From Amorphochlora amoebiformis (taxonomy: Eukaryota; Cercozoa; Chlorarachniophyceae): DNA of 64,000 nucleotides. How positions within the stretch are numbered: position 1 is the stretch's first letter; every line of letters starts with the position of its first letter. The notes below the pieces were generated by a model. That model did no database searches and was not told the origin of the DNA. It saw nothing but the letters and a program-made list of their open reading frames with translations. Shown in pieces: positions 1 to 18,013 of this stretch. A program made the position numbers and the translations under genes. The stretch is taken from positions 175,445 through 239,444 of the forward strand of contig BAAHQB010000281.1 of NCBI GenBank assembly GCA_054601695.1, written 5' to 3'.

Positions 1-17
1 ATATTATAAACATACAA

Positions 18-52
<35 letters not shown>

Positions 53-131
53 CATATATATTCTGACAAACCTGTAAATAGACATTTGTACCGAAGGACT
101 ACATATAAGTAGACATATGTACATATATTAG

Positions 132-233
132 TGACAACCAACAAGGAAGGGATATCAACAACAGCATCCAGCAATATAAGGTATATATATATATATATGC
201 ATATATATAATATTTCATATATATATATATATA

Positions 234-265
<32 letters not shown>

Positions 266-362
266 CGTATATATATATATATGTATATATATGTACATAT
301 TTATATTTACATACCTATATATACACATATATTTACATATATACATTACATACATATGCATC

Positions 363-430
<68 letters not shown>

Positions 431-511
431 TATATGTATATATAATATACATATATATATATATATGTATATATAATATATATATATATATGCATATATA
501 TCGTATGTAGT

Positions 512-580
<69 letters not shown>

Positions 581-607
581 TTACATCATTTGTATGTTTT
601 CATATTA

Positions 608-653
<46 letters not shown>

Positions 654-978
654 ATATACATACTATATATATATATATATATATGTATATAATGCATATT
701 TATATCAATATATATATATATATATACTAGTTCAAGTTCGACGGAGTATTCGACGAATCAAGCACCCAGAGCGAGATTTTCGACAAAATAGCGAAAGATA
801 TCATCAATGGGGTTCTCGACGGTTACAACGGTATATATATATATATCTATATATATATATATATATATATGAAAAGAAAAGATATTGAGATGGTATAATA
901 TCAAAGAAAAAGAGATTGAGATTGTATAATATAAAATTGAAGTGATGGGACGACTCAAGTGAGACCATTGTAGCCTTA

Positions 979-1017
<39 letters not shown>

Positions 1018-1050
1018 ACTAATGTATGTATATAGTATATCATATATATA

Positions 1051-1116
<66 letters not shown>

Positions 1117-1287
1117 GTATATATATATATAAATCACATATATATATATATCTGTATATCTATACATATAAATATATATATATATATATGTATATATATA
1201 TTGGGATATGTATGGAAGGGAAAGAGGTTGCGAAAGCCCTAGATATATTCTGTATCATGGCCATGTGCATACAGACATATGTGAATA

Positions 1288-1353
<66 letters not shown>

Positions 1354-1439
1354 ATATATATATATATATATATTGTACATGTTACATATGTATATATATA
1401 TATATATATATATATTTATTTATACGCATATAATATATG

Positions 1440-1474
<35 letters not shown>

Positions 1475-1604
1475 GTACATATGTAAATACATATGAATAT
1501 ACACACGTATACTACATGAACAGGTACTATCTTTGCCTATGGACAGACGGGAAGCGGAAAGACATACACGATCACCGGCGGACCTGAAAAATATGAAGAA
1601 AGGG
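132..1604 (+). CDS. KIF6: KIF6-like exons 1-3: early motor domain and P-loop
   Basis: Exon 132-180 reads [16 protein letters not shown] and ends in phase 0. Exon 731-830 continues with FKFDGVFDE and ends LDGYN plus one base. Exon 1524-1604 completes a glycine and carries [17 protein letters not shown], the Walker A/P-loop that binds ATP phosphates. The boundary codons Gly|GT and AGG G|gtaaaa fit the next exon. Exon 132-180 is placed by homology to the basic segment ahead of the motor's FKF strand, and by its AG acceptor and GTATAT donor. I see no convincing exon in positions 1-131, which are mostly TA repeats. Confidence 0.92.
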
Positions 1605-1950
1605 GTAAAAATAATAACATATTGGTGTATATATATATATGTACATATATATATATATATTATTATATATATATTACATACATGTCGGACTTGAAAGATA
1701 TAACGACAGGGGGTATGGATAATATCTTTTAAGGTGTGATTACAAAATATATTCGGCAAATATATACATATACGGATATCCTGGTTACATATACATACAC
1801 AAGAGATGGTACCAATAATATATTAATATAATGTCTGGGACCACCGGTGAACCTTACATATATTTGGAGAGTATAAGCATGTAAATATGATATGTACTTT
1901 ATGATGTATATGTACATATATGCATATTCATGTACATATTATATATATAC

Positions 1951-2026
<76 letters not shown>

Positions 2027-2077
2027 TTATATATACATATTTAGGTGTGTTATATGTATATATATATTTATATATAC

Positions 2078-2133
<56 letters not shown>

Positions 2134-2151
2134 ATATGTAAATGTACATAG

Positions 2152-2195
<44 letters not shown>

Positions 2196-2464
2196 ATATA
2201 TATATATATTACATCTAAATGTGAATGTATATATGCAAAGATTTCAAAAAACACTTTATATTTACATATATAATGGTGACAATGGTCACATGTATATATG
2301 TTCGTGTTGTAGGTATTATTCCGCGAGCAATTGAGTACATCTTCTCTAAGTTCGAAGAGAAGAAAGACGCCAGGTTTGCACAAATACGGACATATATGTA
2401 CATAGTTACACACATACTTTAACAGACAATGTATTACACCTCACCTGCGTATACGTACATATAT

Positions 2465-2520
<56 letters not shown>

Positions 2521-2589
2521 GTATTATATATATATACATATATATATGTATATATGTGAATACATACATATATACATATTATATATTAC

Positions 2590-2621
<32 letters not shown>

Positions 2622-3305
2622 ATAATCTACAAGATATAAACTCACATATGCATCAGAACATCAATACAAGTGTCGTACCTAGAAATCTACAATAATTCAG
2701 GGTAAACCCTACCCCTAAACCTTCCCTTAACCCTAGCTAACCTGATCGCCAGCCCAACCTAATCTCCCCGACCCTAAGCTAACCTAATCTCCAACCCTAA
2801 CCCCAATCCTAACACAAACTCACGGATCCCCCTCACTCTCCTGACATATGTAAACACATGAGATCTGTAGAGGTAGCTCAAAGCATAAGAGCCTCAGCCA
2901 CGTGGCGGAGTCAATGGCCCCTTGGGCTAAGATATGAGGCATAATCTCATCCGAAAATCAAATCCTAATCCTAATCCTAATGCTAATCCTAATCCTAATC
3001 ATAAACCTAATCCTAATCTGGGTCCATAGATACGATCTCCTAGACCCTAATCACGAAGGAAAAACATTAAATGACTTACCCAAGGTGACTATTTAGACTT
3101 TATTTGCATATGTCATGTAGCATGTATATGTATCATATATTAAATAAAGTCTATATATGTACATATACATATGTATGTTTATATATGCATGTATATAAAA
3201 GTTCGTATTATATTGCAAGAAATTTATACACGTGTGTACATATAGACACGAACATGTTTACACATGTTTTTGAGTATGTATACAAGCATGTATATACATA
3301 ATATA

Positions 3306-3362
<57 letters not shown>

Positions 3363-3364
3363 AG

Positions 3365-3425
<61 letters not shown>

Positions 3426-4106
3426 TAATTTGCACGATCTAATTTATACTAAAAAACTGTAATAATGTTAAAAAATACACGTATTAACGTTGATACATAT
3501 GAATATGTTACAATGTATCTACACATATTCAAATTTATATTTAATGAACACATGCATATTTCTACATATTATAGCTATAAACACATACACATACAATGTC
3601 GACAAATATATACGCACAAAAGGGAATCATATACACACACTCACATGAACTCAGCGCTATCCCAAACCCTAACCCTAACCCTAACCCTAACCCTAACCCT
3701 AACCCTAACCCTAATCCCAGGTGTCCATTAAGGAAGCGGATGATGGAAAGGTTTGGAATAATCTAACCCTATGCCCAACGCTAACCCTAATTAGAGCCCT
3801 AACGCTAACCCTACCCCTAACCCTAAACCCAACACTAGGGTTAGGGGTAGGGTTAGGTTTGGGTTACGGTTTGGATTAGGGTTAGGATTAGGGTTTGGGT
3901 TAGGTCAGTTAGGGTGTTGTGGTCTTGTTCAGTGTAGTTGTAGTTTTGGTTTTATATTCTCTAGTTGTGTCTTTGGGTTACAGTAGTGTGCACACATATG
4001 TTATATAAATGTATGTACAATATGACACATACGCATATATTCACAATACAGATGTTTTCATATATATATATATATATATATATATTTATTTATATATACA
4101 TATATT

Positions 4107-4191
<85 letters not shown>

Positions 4192-4254
4192 ATATATATA
4201 TATATATGAATATAATATATAGATATAATATATATATATATATACATACATATA

Positions 4255-4298
<44 letters not shown>

Positions 4299-4693
4299 AT
4301 ATACGTACATACATACATGTAGCACAATCATTAGTGCGAATTTAGGGCGAGAACTTTACTTGAAGTTAGGGTTAGGGTTACGGTTAGGGTTAGGGTTAGG
4401 GTTAGGGTTAGGTTACGTTAGGGTTACCGCAACTCTTTCCTAACCTTAACCCTAACCTAAACCTTTGATTTGACTCTGTATACTTGAAACCGTTTGTTGA
4501 CTCTAATCTTGTCAATGCACTCCCTTCTTGGGGACAAGTATTTTTCGTATATTGTGTAATATTGAAAGCATATGTATGCATGCCTATCTGTGAATGTATA
4601 AACATTATTTACTTGTGGCGTAGATTCATATGTCGAATATCGCGACGAGCCCTGTAGCGACAAAGGTAATATATGATATATATTATATATATG

Positions 4694-4726
<33 letters not shown>

Positions 4727-4820
4727 TGTTCAATATATAGATAGATATATACATATTTGTATATATGTATATATATATATATATATTTAGATGTATATAT
4801 ACATATATATGTATATATAC

Positions 4821-4870
<50 letters not shown>

Positions 4871-4901
4871 ACATGTATATGTATATATATATATATATAT
4901 G

Positions 4902-4936
<35 letters not shown>

Positions 4937-4956
4937 ATATATATATGTGTATATGT

Positions 4957-5006
<50 letters not shown>

Positions 5007-5016
5007 TGCGTATGAC

Positions 5017-5076
<60 letters not shown>

Positions 5077-5079
5077 CAC

Positions 5080-5121
<42 letters not shown>

Positions 5122-5363
5122 CACATATATATATGATATTGTACGTATGTATTTACAAATATATATATATATATAAAAATATATATGTATATTTATGTGT
5201 GTGTATTTAAGTATATATATATGCTTGTGTGTATAACAACATGTGTACATATTTATATTGAAACATATGATATACATAAAATTAAAGATGTATTATCGCG
5301 TATATATTCAACCAGGGTGTTTATAAACCTATACATGTACATATATATATATATATGTATACT

Positions 5364-5411
<48 letters not shown>

Positions 5412-5471
5412 CACATACATATATGTGTGTAGGCACACGTAAACTTACTGTAAATACATACATTATTTTAG

Positions 5472-5510
<39 letters not shown>

Positions 5511-5604
5511 GCATGAACATTATATACATGTACATATACATACATATGTACATTTTGATACTAATTTAGTAGGAAGGTACATATTAATAACTATGCATAC
5601 ATAC

Positions 5605-5658
<54 letters not shown>

Positions 5659-5766
5659 TATTCAAACTATATATATGTGCTATTTAGGAAGACGCCTTAA
5701 ATCTTTTGTTCGTGGGAGACACTAATAGAGTCATCTGGTGATATATATGCATATATATGTATATGT

Positions 5767-5810
<44 letters not shown>

Positions 5811-6428
5811 GCATATATACATGCATATATATATGTATATAATATATATATATGTATATATATACATATGTATATGTATATAGTGTATATATTATTTTTT
5901 CGCGTACCTGCATATGTTATGTATGTGTATGTGTATGTATATATTTATATTTATACATATATATATATATATATATATAATATATATATGTGTGTGTGTG
6001 TGTATGTATATATAATGTATGATGTATGTACACACACACACATATATATATGTATATATATGTATATATATATATATTATATATATGTATATATACATAT
6101 ATATATATGTATGTATATAATATATATATATATATATATGTATGTATATATATACGTATACATATACAAAAGATGTATTAAATATGTACGTATATGGTTG
6201 ATATATGCAAGGGAGAGCTATGTTCTGTCCATTCACATATACATCATTCAGATTTATATATTTATATATATTATACATATACATTTATATATATATATAT
6301 ATATATATATTATTCGTATATAGTAGTGTAACGTGATATAAATGTACACATATCAATATATATATATATATATATATATATGTATACATGTGAATCTATA
6401 GTATATTCTTTATACAACACATATATAT

Positions 6429-6463
<35 letters not shown>

Positions 6464-6840
6464 TGTTAACGCAGTGGTATTGTGGACAGTGGTCCAATTG
6501 AAGTCTTTCCGAATTCTGATTTTAACTTTCCATGTTGCATGGGTAATTGCTCTTGACTACAAACGAAGAGGGTACTGATGGGTAACATTAGGCGTGACAT
6601 GTCGTGACGTCACCATGATATGCCGTGACGTCACGCTTTGTCATGGTACCACGAAAGCCCGTTACTACCGGGTGCTGACGGGTACCACCGGGTCTCCGAA
6701 CGATTTCCAGAATCTCCATCGATCTCGAGCGATCTACATTAGGGCTACGATAACGTTTCAATATTGTACAGACATCTACTCATCAAGCTGCGTTTACTGA
6801 TACTATCTGTATTATTGTATCTCTGCAGTAACAATATGTA

Positions 6841-6879
<39 letters not shown>

Positions 6880-7178
6880 CAAAACTAAACTGTTACACGT
6901 GTAAACACAGCGAAACGCCCATGAATGACACGTCATCTCGCTCACACTGTATATTCACCATCAATGTACAGACACGCCCAATCGCCAAGCAAGGAAAGGT
7001 TCTAAGTTTTATATACATATATTTCATGCGATCTGTATATGAATATATTTACATATTTATATGTATATCTACATACACATATGTACATATATGCATATAT
7101 AATACAACGTGTACATTACAAAACAAATAAAATCTCGTACACACACACACATACACACACACACACGCATATATATAT

Positions 7179-7209
<31 letters not shown>

Positions 7210-7442
7210 ATACATACATACATATATACATATACTTATTTGTACACACACACATATATATATATATGTGTGTGTGTGTATATAATATTATATATATATA
7301 TATATATGTATGTATATTTGTTATGTGTTTTCTATTAGGTGGTGGTATCAAAACTTCATTTAGTTGACCTCGCGGGATCAGAACGGACCAAAAAGACAAA
7401 TGTCTATACATATATTTATATTGAAAATGTATATGTATATAC

Positions 7443-7478
<36 letters not shown>

Positions 7479-8141
7479 CTTATATATATATATATACATA
7501 TATATATGTATGTATTTACGTATGTACATATGTACATATGTGTATGTATGCATACATATATATATGTATGTATATGTATACATATATATATATATATATA
7601 CAATGTGTATATTATGTGTATGTAAATATGGGCATCTATACTGTGTATGTGTATTTGAACAATATACACCTTTATTCCAACCTTTTTTCGCTGTAAGTAC
7701 ACGTCTATTACCAAATCTCCGTGTATACAGCTAATTCTCTCGGTACACTATACATCATCGGAACTAAACATATACCTACTTACTTATACGTGTACATATA
7801 TAGATATGTATTTATTATACTCGCAGGTAAATGGCAAGATATTTAATGAAGCGTGCCACATCAATCTATCACTCCACTATCTTGAGCAGGTACCCTTATT
7901 AAATCCCCGAAGTTCCCGGTAATCCCGGTACTCCTTGTGAGAAATCTCTTGAAATCTCAAGTGAATCAGGTTCTTCCATGTCGGATTCTAGATATGTATT
8001 TGTGTATGTATGGATTTATATGTAAGAAATACATACATACATATGACATATGTATATATATATATATATATTAATCAATATTATATATATATACATATAC
8101 ATATATGTGTGTGTACATTGTAACATATAAATAGATATAAG

Positions 8142-8178
<37 letters not shown>

Positions 8179-8251
8179 TAAAATGTATTGTATATACATA
8201 ACATAGGTAATAGTTGCATTGCACGATAAATCGAAGGGGAGACGGTATTTG

Positions 8252-8326
<75 letters not shown>

Positions 8327-8342
8327 GATATATATGTATATG

Positions 8343-8373
<31 letters not shown>

Positions 8374-8609
8374 GTATATGTATACACAAATACTAATAAA
8401 TATATAGATGTGTAGTACACTAAAAACATATCGATATAAAACATGTATTGTAAATATGTATTGTATGTACATATACATGTAGCATATATTTATATAGATT
8501 TACATATATTATATATCTCATGAACAATTGAAGCAATTTATGAATATGTATACATATCTTGAAAACATATATATATTTATATACATATATATATATATAT
8601 ATATTCATG

Positions 8610-8649
<40 letters not shown>

Positions 8650-9266
8650 GTGTGTACATATATGTACACATTTTACGTAGTAAGTAATTGTATATAGGTA
8701 TGTCAAAATTTTACATGTTCATGTACATACGCGATATATATTATGAAATATAATTTACATACAGTGGATTAATATATGTGTGTATATATGTATACACAAA
8801 CACAATATATCTCCAGATATACATAACATGTAATATTCATACATACATATATATATATATACGCTAAAACATACAAAACGTACAAAGTCATCATAATCAC
8901 ATAACTGGTAAGCCACATGACTAATTATAAAGAAATGTAATATATACATACAGCTCTCACGTGCCATATCGAAATTCTATGATGACCTCTGTTCTTCGTG
9001 ACTCGCTGGGGGGAAACTGCCGTACGTGTATGATAGCCACGTGCTCTCCGGTAGATATCTGACATATTTACATGTATTATTAACATATCTGTACCTTGCA
9101 TATATGTATGTTTATTTGTGAAGGTATGATTGTGTATGTACCTATTTTTGAATGTGCGTATGGATATTAAAATAATTAAATATATGTTTAATGTAGTTGT
9201 TATAATATTCAGATGTGTTTTTATATTTACATATAATATATATATTTATAATCTCATGTTTATTTG

Positions 9267-9302
<36 letters not shown>

Positions 9303-9844
9303 CTAAGTACAATGTGCATACAATACGCTTAGTACTGTTTTCATGTACAAATCTTCACACACGAATATTTACATATATATATATATGTGTGTGTGTATAT
9401 ACATATCTATTTTTTCATAGAACATTTACATATATAAAGGTTCGCGACCATATCGGAGAGTCGATATCAACCTGTAAATTTGCCCAACGCGTAGCGAAAA
9501 TTAAGGTAAAATTACACGGAGGGTTAGTATTAAGGAATAGTCAGCGTTAAGGGTAGGATTAGGGTTAAGGGTTGGGTTGGGTTAAGGCTAGGGTTAGGGT
9601 TAGGGTTAAGGGCAAGGTTTGGGTTAGGGTTAAGGGTAAGGTTAGGGTTAGGACTTAGGGTAGGTAGGCTTAGGGTTAAGATTTTGTTGGGTTAAGGGTG
9701 GGTTAAGGTTAAGGGTAGAGGTGCTTAGGGTTAAGGGGAGGCTAGGGTTAAGGCTGGGATTAGGCTAGGGGTTGGGTTATACACCCAACCATATATATGT
9801 AAATATATATATATATATATATATAGGTATGTATGGTAGATATA

Positions 9845-9907
<63 letters not shown>

Positions 9908-10274
9908 AATTGTGATACATCCACATAAGCAGATAAGATATATACATGTACATATATATATATATATATGTATGTATGTATACATATATATATGTCTGTG
10001 TTGTTCTAGAACAATGCTAAAGTAAACGAAGAAATAGATCCCAAGCTCGTAATCAAGGCACTTAACAATCAGATACGAGAGGTCTGAAAATCCCTTACTT
10101 TATCTCTCTCTCCCTCCGTCTCTCCCTCTCTGCCTCTCTCACTCACTCTGACTATCCTCTCTCCATCTCCTCCTCTCTCTTTCTATCTATTTCTCTCTCG
10201 ATAAATGCATATTCGTATACTTTACATTATGTCACGTATATTATACACTATATATATATATATATATAATATAT

Positions 10275-10306
<32 letters not shown>

Positions 10307-10460
10307 CATGTATATGTATGTGTATGTGTATGTAGGTATAATATACATAAACATTTATGTGTGTACGTATAAACGTGTTAAATCCAGCGTACCTACATAA
10401 GACACGAATATATATGTAAATATACACAAACGAATATGTATATAAATGCATATACACATA

Positions 10461-10500
<40 letters not shown>

Positions 10501-10994
10501 CTGAAAGAAGAGTTAGATGTCATCAAGGGCACTTCGGCTTATGATGTACTCTTTCTTCCCCCTCCCCATCCTTACTCTCGTCCCTCACACACCTCATTCT
10601 CACTTTCTATCAATCTCACTATCTCTTATAAGTCAGTTTTTCTCGCTCGTACGTACGTACGTGTGCTTCTCGCTCTAACCTCTCTCTACCTCTCTATCTT
10701 TGTCGGGAGATCTTTTCACTTTCTTTCTTTGTCAGGAGATCTTTTAACTTTCTTTCTTTGTCAGGAGATCTTTTTTAATTTCCGTTTCTTCTGTTCTAGC
10801 TCTGATGTTGCTCTTCCTATGTATCTCTGTCTCTCTTCTGTAGTTTATTGCTATATGGGGATGTGTGTGTGTATGTATATGTTTTTATTGGTTTTTTACA
10901 TTGAATACATACCTACATACTCTCTCCGTCGTTTTATCTATACATATATGTAAACATATACACATGTATATGTTTACATACATACATGTATATG

Positions 10995-11049
<55 letters not shown>

Positions 11050-11120
11050 ATTGTGGATATGCATTTCTTTATATACATACATATATACATATATATATAT
11101 GCATATATATACGTATATAT

Positions 11121-11152
<32 letters not shown>

Positions 11153-11313
11153 TTATAATATATATATATATATACATATATATACGTATATATAAAGGTA
11201 CACATATGTACACATGTATATATATTTGTATCTTCGTATAATATGTGTACAACATAGGCATATAAATATATTAATGGTGTATACATGTATATGTTTACAC
11301 ATACATTATGATC

Positions 11314-11356
<43 letters not shown>

Positions 11357-12423
11357 AATATATACCTATACATATATATATATATATATATTCATGTGTG
11401 TGTGTGTGTGTTTCATTATACATACATATAAAATTTTTAAATACAACGTATCTCTTTCTATATATCCACACAATTCTATATTTGGATATTATATACATAT
11501 ATATGTAAATATATATATATATTAATACATAAACAACGTAAATCAGGGGAATCGAACACTAAACGTTGAGGAAACAGAACGTTGCATAGCAGCGGTAGCA
11601 AACAAATATACGTAACATATGTACATATCTCTATATTCATACACATTTATAACACTCATATCTGAATATAATACATGAAAATGTACACTTAATACGTTCC
11701 AAAATTAATATGTATAAATACGTTCCAAAATTAATATGTATAATTTCAAGGTAGTCACATACATCAAGGACGCACAAAAAGTCATTACATACGCCCACCC
11801 GGCAAAGGTACATCATATTTGTCACGCCTTTGTCAAGTGTCACGCTTGTCACGCCCTGTCACGTGTTGTCGTGTCACGCCCTGTCGCCTATTATCGTGTC
11901 ACGCCCATGTCACGTTGTCGCCCGTTCACGCCTTTGTTACGTGTCGTCCACGCCGTTGTCACACTCATGTCACGTGTCACGCATGTGTCACGGATGTAAT
12001 TGTTAGGTACGGTGTTGTTATGCATTATTACGGCGTGAGGTGTTGATGGCTCGGCGGTCGCAGGGAGGGAAAAACGGTATTTTTACGTTTTTCGTGACTG
12101 TTGGGCTGAAAATATATCCTTGTGTGTTTATGTGTGTATTACGAATGTATACGGAAACGTGTCTGTAATAAATATGTGTACGTGTAGATCTTCAGTATTT
12201 ACTACATGTATATGTACATGTATGTATTTAACATATGTATTTATATGTTAATATGTGGAAATATATTACTTATGTTTATGAAATTGTATTAATGTTGTCT
12301 TATTAACACAAACATATAAACACAAGCATATAGATTAGAACATTTTCATTCCACTACATACATGTATATAAGAATATACGTATATATATATACATATTTA
12401 TATATATACATATTTTATCATTC

Positions 12424-12455
<32 letters not shown>

Positions 12456-12669
12456 GTCGTTTTGTGCGTATGTTATATATTTCCGTTAATACATAAATGA
12501 ATGCATATGTGTTTATAAATAGATATGCTATATATTTCCGTTCATATATACATGAATGTAAATATATTTATAAATGTATATATTCTTTGTACATATATCT
12601 AGATATATATGTATATATATATAATATATATATATATATACATATATATACATACACACACACACATAC

Positions 12670-12700
<31 letters not shown>

Positions 12701-12816
12701 TATATTTCAGAGACTCGAAATTTAGAGAGTTGGGTTAACACTCAAGGAGAAATCGATTATTTACGCAAGATTATTAAGGTCATAATATATATATTTACGC
12801 AAGATCATTAAGGTCA

Positions 12817-12851
<35 letters not shown>

Positions 12852-13284
12852 TCACATAAATACACATATATGTATATATCTATATATACATATTTAATCA
12901 CACATATATATATGTTTTATACAAACATACATGTAAAAGCCACATATACAAAGGAACGAGACGACGAAATTGTAACGTTAAAAGCACGAATGCGGGGACG
13001 CCACCCTAACTCTAAATCTCGAGCTGTCTCGGTCAACCTTAATCCTAATCCCAACCCTACCCACCCCAACACCTAATCCTAACCTGAACCCCAACCTCTA
13101 ATCCTAACCTTAACCCTAACCCCAATCCTCACCCCTGCCCTCTAATCCTAACTTGTAATATTAGCCCTAGCATCTAATCTAACCCTAACCTTAATTCTAA
13201 CCTTGAATTTAACAATAATCCAGTCATCAGGCATTGCCTCACCTACCCCTAAGTCTGCAGGTATGAGTCGATATCTAAATATAT

Positions 13285-13324
<40 letters not shown>

Positions 13325-13508
13325 GGATGTATATATATATATATATGTGTGCGTGTGTATTTATTTCTATTTGCATATATGTGTGTGATTGAAAATGGTA
13401 TTGTTACAATATATACATGGATACATACAAATATACATGCATAATTTAAACATCATATTCAAAAGTAGAAGGTATATATATTTAAATATACGTATATCTA
13501 TGCATGTA

Positions 13509-13541
<33 letters not shown>

Positions 13542-13712
13542 GCATGGGGTACGTATACATTAACATATACATATAGAGATGAGGTACAATAATATATGCA
13601 CAGATATATATGTATACACGCATATATATAGTATATATTCATATCCATACATGGCAAAATATAAAAAAACATATATTATATATATATATATGTATATATA
13701 CATATGTATATA

Positions 13713-13743
<31 letters not shown>

Positions 13744-14397
13744 TCATAAATATATAGCCCAACCCTTACTCTCAACTGTACAGGTACAGCCAGTCGTACG
13801 TCCGCCCGAGTTTTGGAGGTATTATACATGATAACATCGTTACAACTTATTTGTAACGGTAGCGGTTACTACCGCAGCTGTAACTTAACCGTATTACCAA
13901 CCCTTTATAAGCACAAGTGTAATGTTAGGAGAGATCAGATGTGCTACTACAACCCTTTTTAGTTGAACGTAACTGAAACCGTAATGTCAGGAAAGATCGG
14001 ATGTGTTAGAGAGCGTTTTTAGGGAGGGAAATGGGGGGGGGACAGTGTTGGCGAAAGAAGACAAGGAGGTTGTGAATATTTAAATATGCAATGTGTACTA
14101 TATGTGCATCTATCTATTGTTTTATATATATATATATATATTATTGAATACATATATGTATGAATGTATATATGTATATATACATATACATGTACATGTA
14201 TAATATATGTTATATAGCGCACCAATATTACATGTTTATACATATGTTAACATGTCTTTATTCTAATTTTTGAGTGATATTCAAGAAACCGTTTTTTAGG
14301 CCCTAGAGAGGAAACAGGATGCCTTAATCCGGTTCAAAAAGTCGTATTCTAAGTCAAAGGTTACATAACACACACAGTATACATGTACATTTAAATG

Positions 14398-14436
<39 letters not shown>

Positions 14437-14676
14437 ATACCTACAATATATAATTTAATCTATGTGTAAATTTTATACATATTGGTATAATATATAGACA
14501 TATATATATAAACATAGATACACACATATTGTTTTTATATTTACACGTATGCATATTTTATGCATAATACAATTTACATATGACACGTGTCGCATATGTC
14601 AGGAGATCGAGGACCAAAAGGAAGATCTTAAAACCAAATACATGCGAGCTCAGACTTTAGGAAAGGTATAGAAATA

Positions 14677-14714
<38 letters not shown>

Positions 14715-15196
14715 CATAGATATATCTATACATATATACAATATACATATAAATAAATATATTTATATATATATATGCATGTGTGTGTAGAAATACACAC
14801 ATATAGACATACATATATAAATATATGTGTGTATCATATATATGTATATATATATATGTATAAATAAACGCATGTATTTGCAAATACTTCTAGGAATATG
14901 ATATTATTGGTGTACATGATATGTGTATGTGTGTTGACTTTACAACAAGAACAAATAAAGTATTCACTCACATACATACGAATATGTACTGTGCGGATAG
15001 ATGGAAATTCGCATGTATTTGTGTGAATGTGCAACTTATTTTGCATATGAATATGTTTGTATGTATAAATCTCATGCATTTATTTATACCACATTATATT
15101 GTATTCTATATATGTATATATGCCTATATTATACGTATATAAATATTTACTAAAAAAGGTACATGTCATAAATATATGTACACACATGTGTGTATC

Positions 15197-15237
<41 letters not shown>

Positions 15238-15482
15238 ATATATATATATATATTAAATACATACCTGTATATATAAAATGTATAAACCTATATTTATGTA
15301 TGTGCGCACAAATATTCAGAAGATAAATGCGAAGAGAGATAGCATTAAAAATCTAACACAAGTGCTCCAACGGTATATATACAAATATGCATATATATAT
15401 ATATATATATAATATATGTACATGTATAATATATAAATACATGTAGTAAATGTATATGTTTGTATATGTGTGGAACTACAGA

Positions 15483-15548
<66 letters not shown>

Positions 15549-15710
15549 TCTCCGAATCTCTTCGCAAGGGGAGAAAAGGGAGGGAGAGCAATATTTACAA
15601 AAATATATGCATGTTTGTGTATACATATGGATGCATGGTTACACATACATACATATGACTATGTAAATATATATACATAGAGAGAGAGAGAGAGAGTTCG
15701 TTTATATCTA

Positions 15711-15750
<40 letters not shown>

Positions 15751-15778
15751 TTAAGGTCGCGAAAAAAGAGGGGAGTAC

Positions 15779-15828
<50 letters not shown>

Positions 15829-16541
15829 ATATATATATATATAAACATATATATATATATATATATATATATGAATATATATACATATATATATACATAC
15901 ACACATATGTATATTAATACATATATATATATATATATAAACTATTCTTATACCTTTAAACATACATATGTATACCAGACATATATATATATGTATAAAG
16001 TCTACTCTTAAACACAATCTACCCCCTAATTAACCTTAAACCCAACCCTTACCGAATAATTCACAATTATCCCTAGCAAACTATCGCATCACATTTATGT
16101 ATCTCCTGACAATTAACCCTAACCTCTAACACTAATTCTCACGCTACTCCTAACCCTAACTCTAACCCTAACAACGCTAACCCTAACCCTCCTTACCCTA
16201 ACCATATCATTGACTGAATTCTAAGCCACCTAGCCATAACCTTAACCCTAATGTATTTAGAATCAATAGTCCTCGGACTAAGACATGCTGAATAATCGGA
16301 TCCTAATTGTATTTAATGAGGAAAATTTAGTCAAATGCTAGCTTGAAGAGGTTATGATAAGGCTCGGGATGGGTTGGGGTTGGGGCTTCGGTTTGGGTTG
16401 GGATTAGATTATTCACATGACTCCTGCACATTGTGAGGCTGGTTTGGGTTGGGGTTTGGGTTGTAGTTTTGCATGTGTTGTGTTTTTGTGTCGTTGTTGA
16501 AGTGTGGAGTTTTGGTATGTATGTTTATCTGTATGTGTGTC

Positions 16542-16587
<46 letters not shown>

Positions 16588-16694
16588 TGTTCAATACATA
16601 CACATATATGGAGTTGGTTATAAGGAACAGCTTAAAGACTCACCGGAACAGGGAGATGATAAGGATCTTATGCAGCAAGAGGTATATAATATAT

Positions 16695-16745
<51 letters not shown>

Positions 16746-16800
16746 TATATATATTATATAGTGTGTTTTACATGTATGTTATTATATTTATGATATGTTC

Positions 16801-16852
<52 letters not shown>

Positions 16853-17975
16853 CATATATGCATACATGAATAAATTTATTATATATATATATATATATAT
16901 ATATTACATATATATATACAAATATTATATCTATAAATGTAAATATATATGTATATATCTATATATAAGTAAGATGTATATATACATATATATATTATAT
17001 GTATGTACATGTGTATATGTATATTCTATAGATATATATATAATACATATATACATATATATGTATATATATATATATATATGTTATATGTATATATCCA
17101 GGCTACATGTCTGCAATCGCTTCGAGAAGAGAAGCAAGAATACAAACAAATGTTCCTAAGTCTAAAGGTATACAATATTTGCAAAATCTATGTATACATC
17201 CACATGATGGATGTAAACATTTGTATACATACATGTCACTGAAATATAGCTATGTTTATACATATGTATGCGCATAGATATATGTAAATATCTCGTGTAA
17301 AGTTCAGTATTATACAGGAGTTAAAGCAAGAGATTGAACATCTTCATCACGGACTTGAAAAATCAAGAAGACGGTAATATGCATGTATATATATACATAT
17401 ATATACATATACATATATATATATATATATTTATATATAAATATATGTACATATATATGTGTATAATGTATGTATATACACATGTATACATATGTGTATA
17501 TATGTGTGTATAAATATATCATACGTATATATGTATGTATGTATATATACATACATACACATACATATGTATGTATGCATGCATGTATGTACACATATAT
17601 GCATATGCATATATACATGTATATACATATACATATGTGTGTGTGTACAAATGTATGTATATATATATATACATATATATACATATGCATATATGTGTTT
17701 GTGTGTGTGTGCATTATATTTATAAATATAAATATTCTACATGTATATATATATATATATATATAAATGTGTGCAAAATTTAGTGTAAATGTATATATGT
17801 ATATGTACATACATACATATGTACATACACATATGTGCACACACAGATGTGTATGCATACATAGACATACATGTACATGTACACACATATTATCTATATG
17901 ATATGTATGTAGATGTATATGTATGAATCTCTGTCTCTGGCCTCTCCAGGATACAACGTGATCTATATGTATATA

Positions 17976-18013
<38 letters not shown>

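Noticed and set aside
4336-4376. Candidate kinesin exon near 4340
   Set aside because: Exons 3721-3750 and 4624-4665 join in phase and match the family without it.
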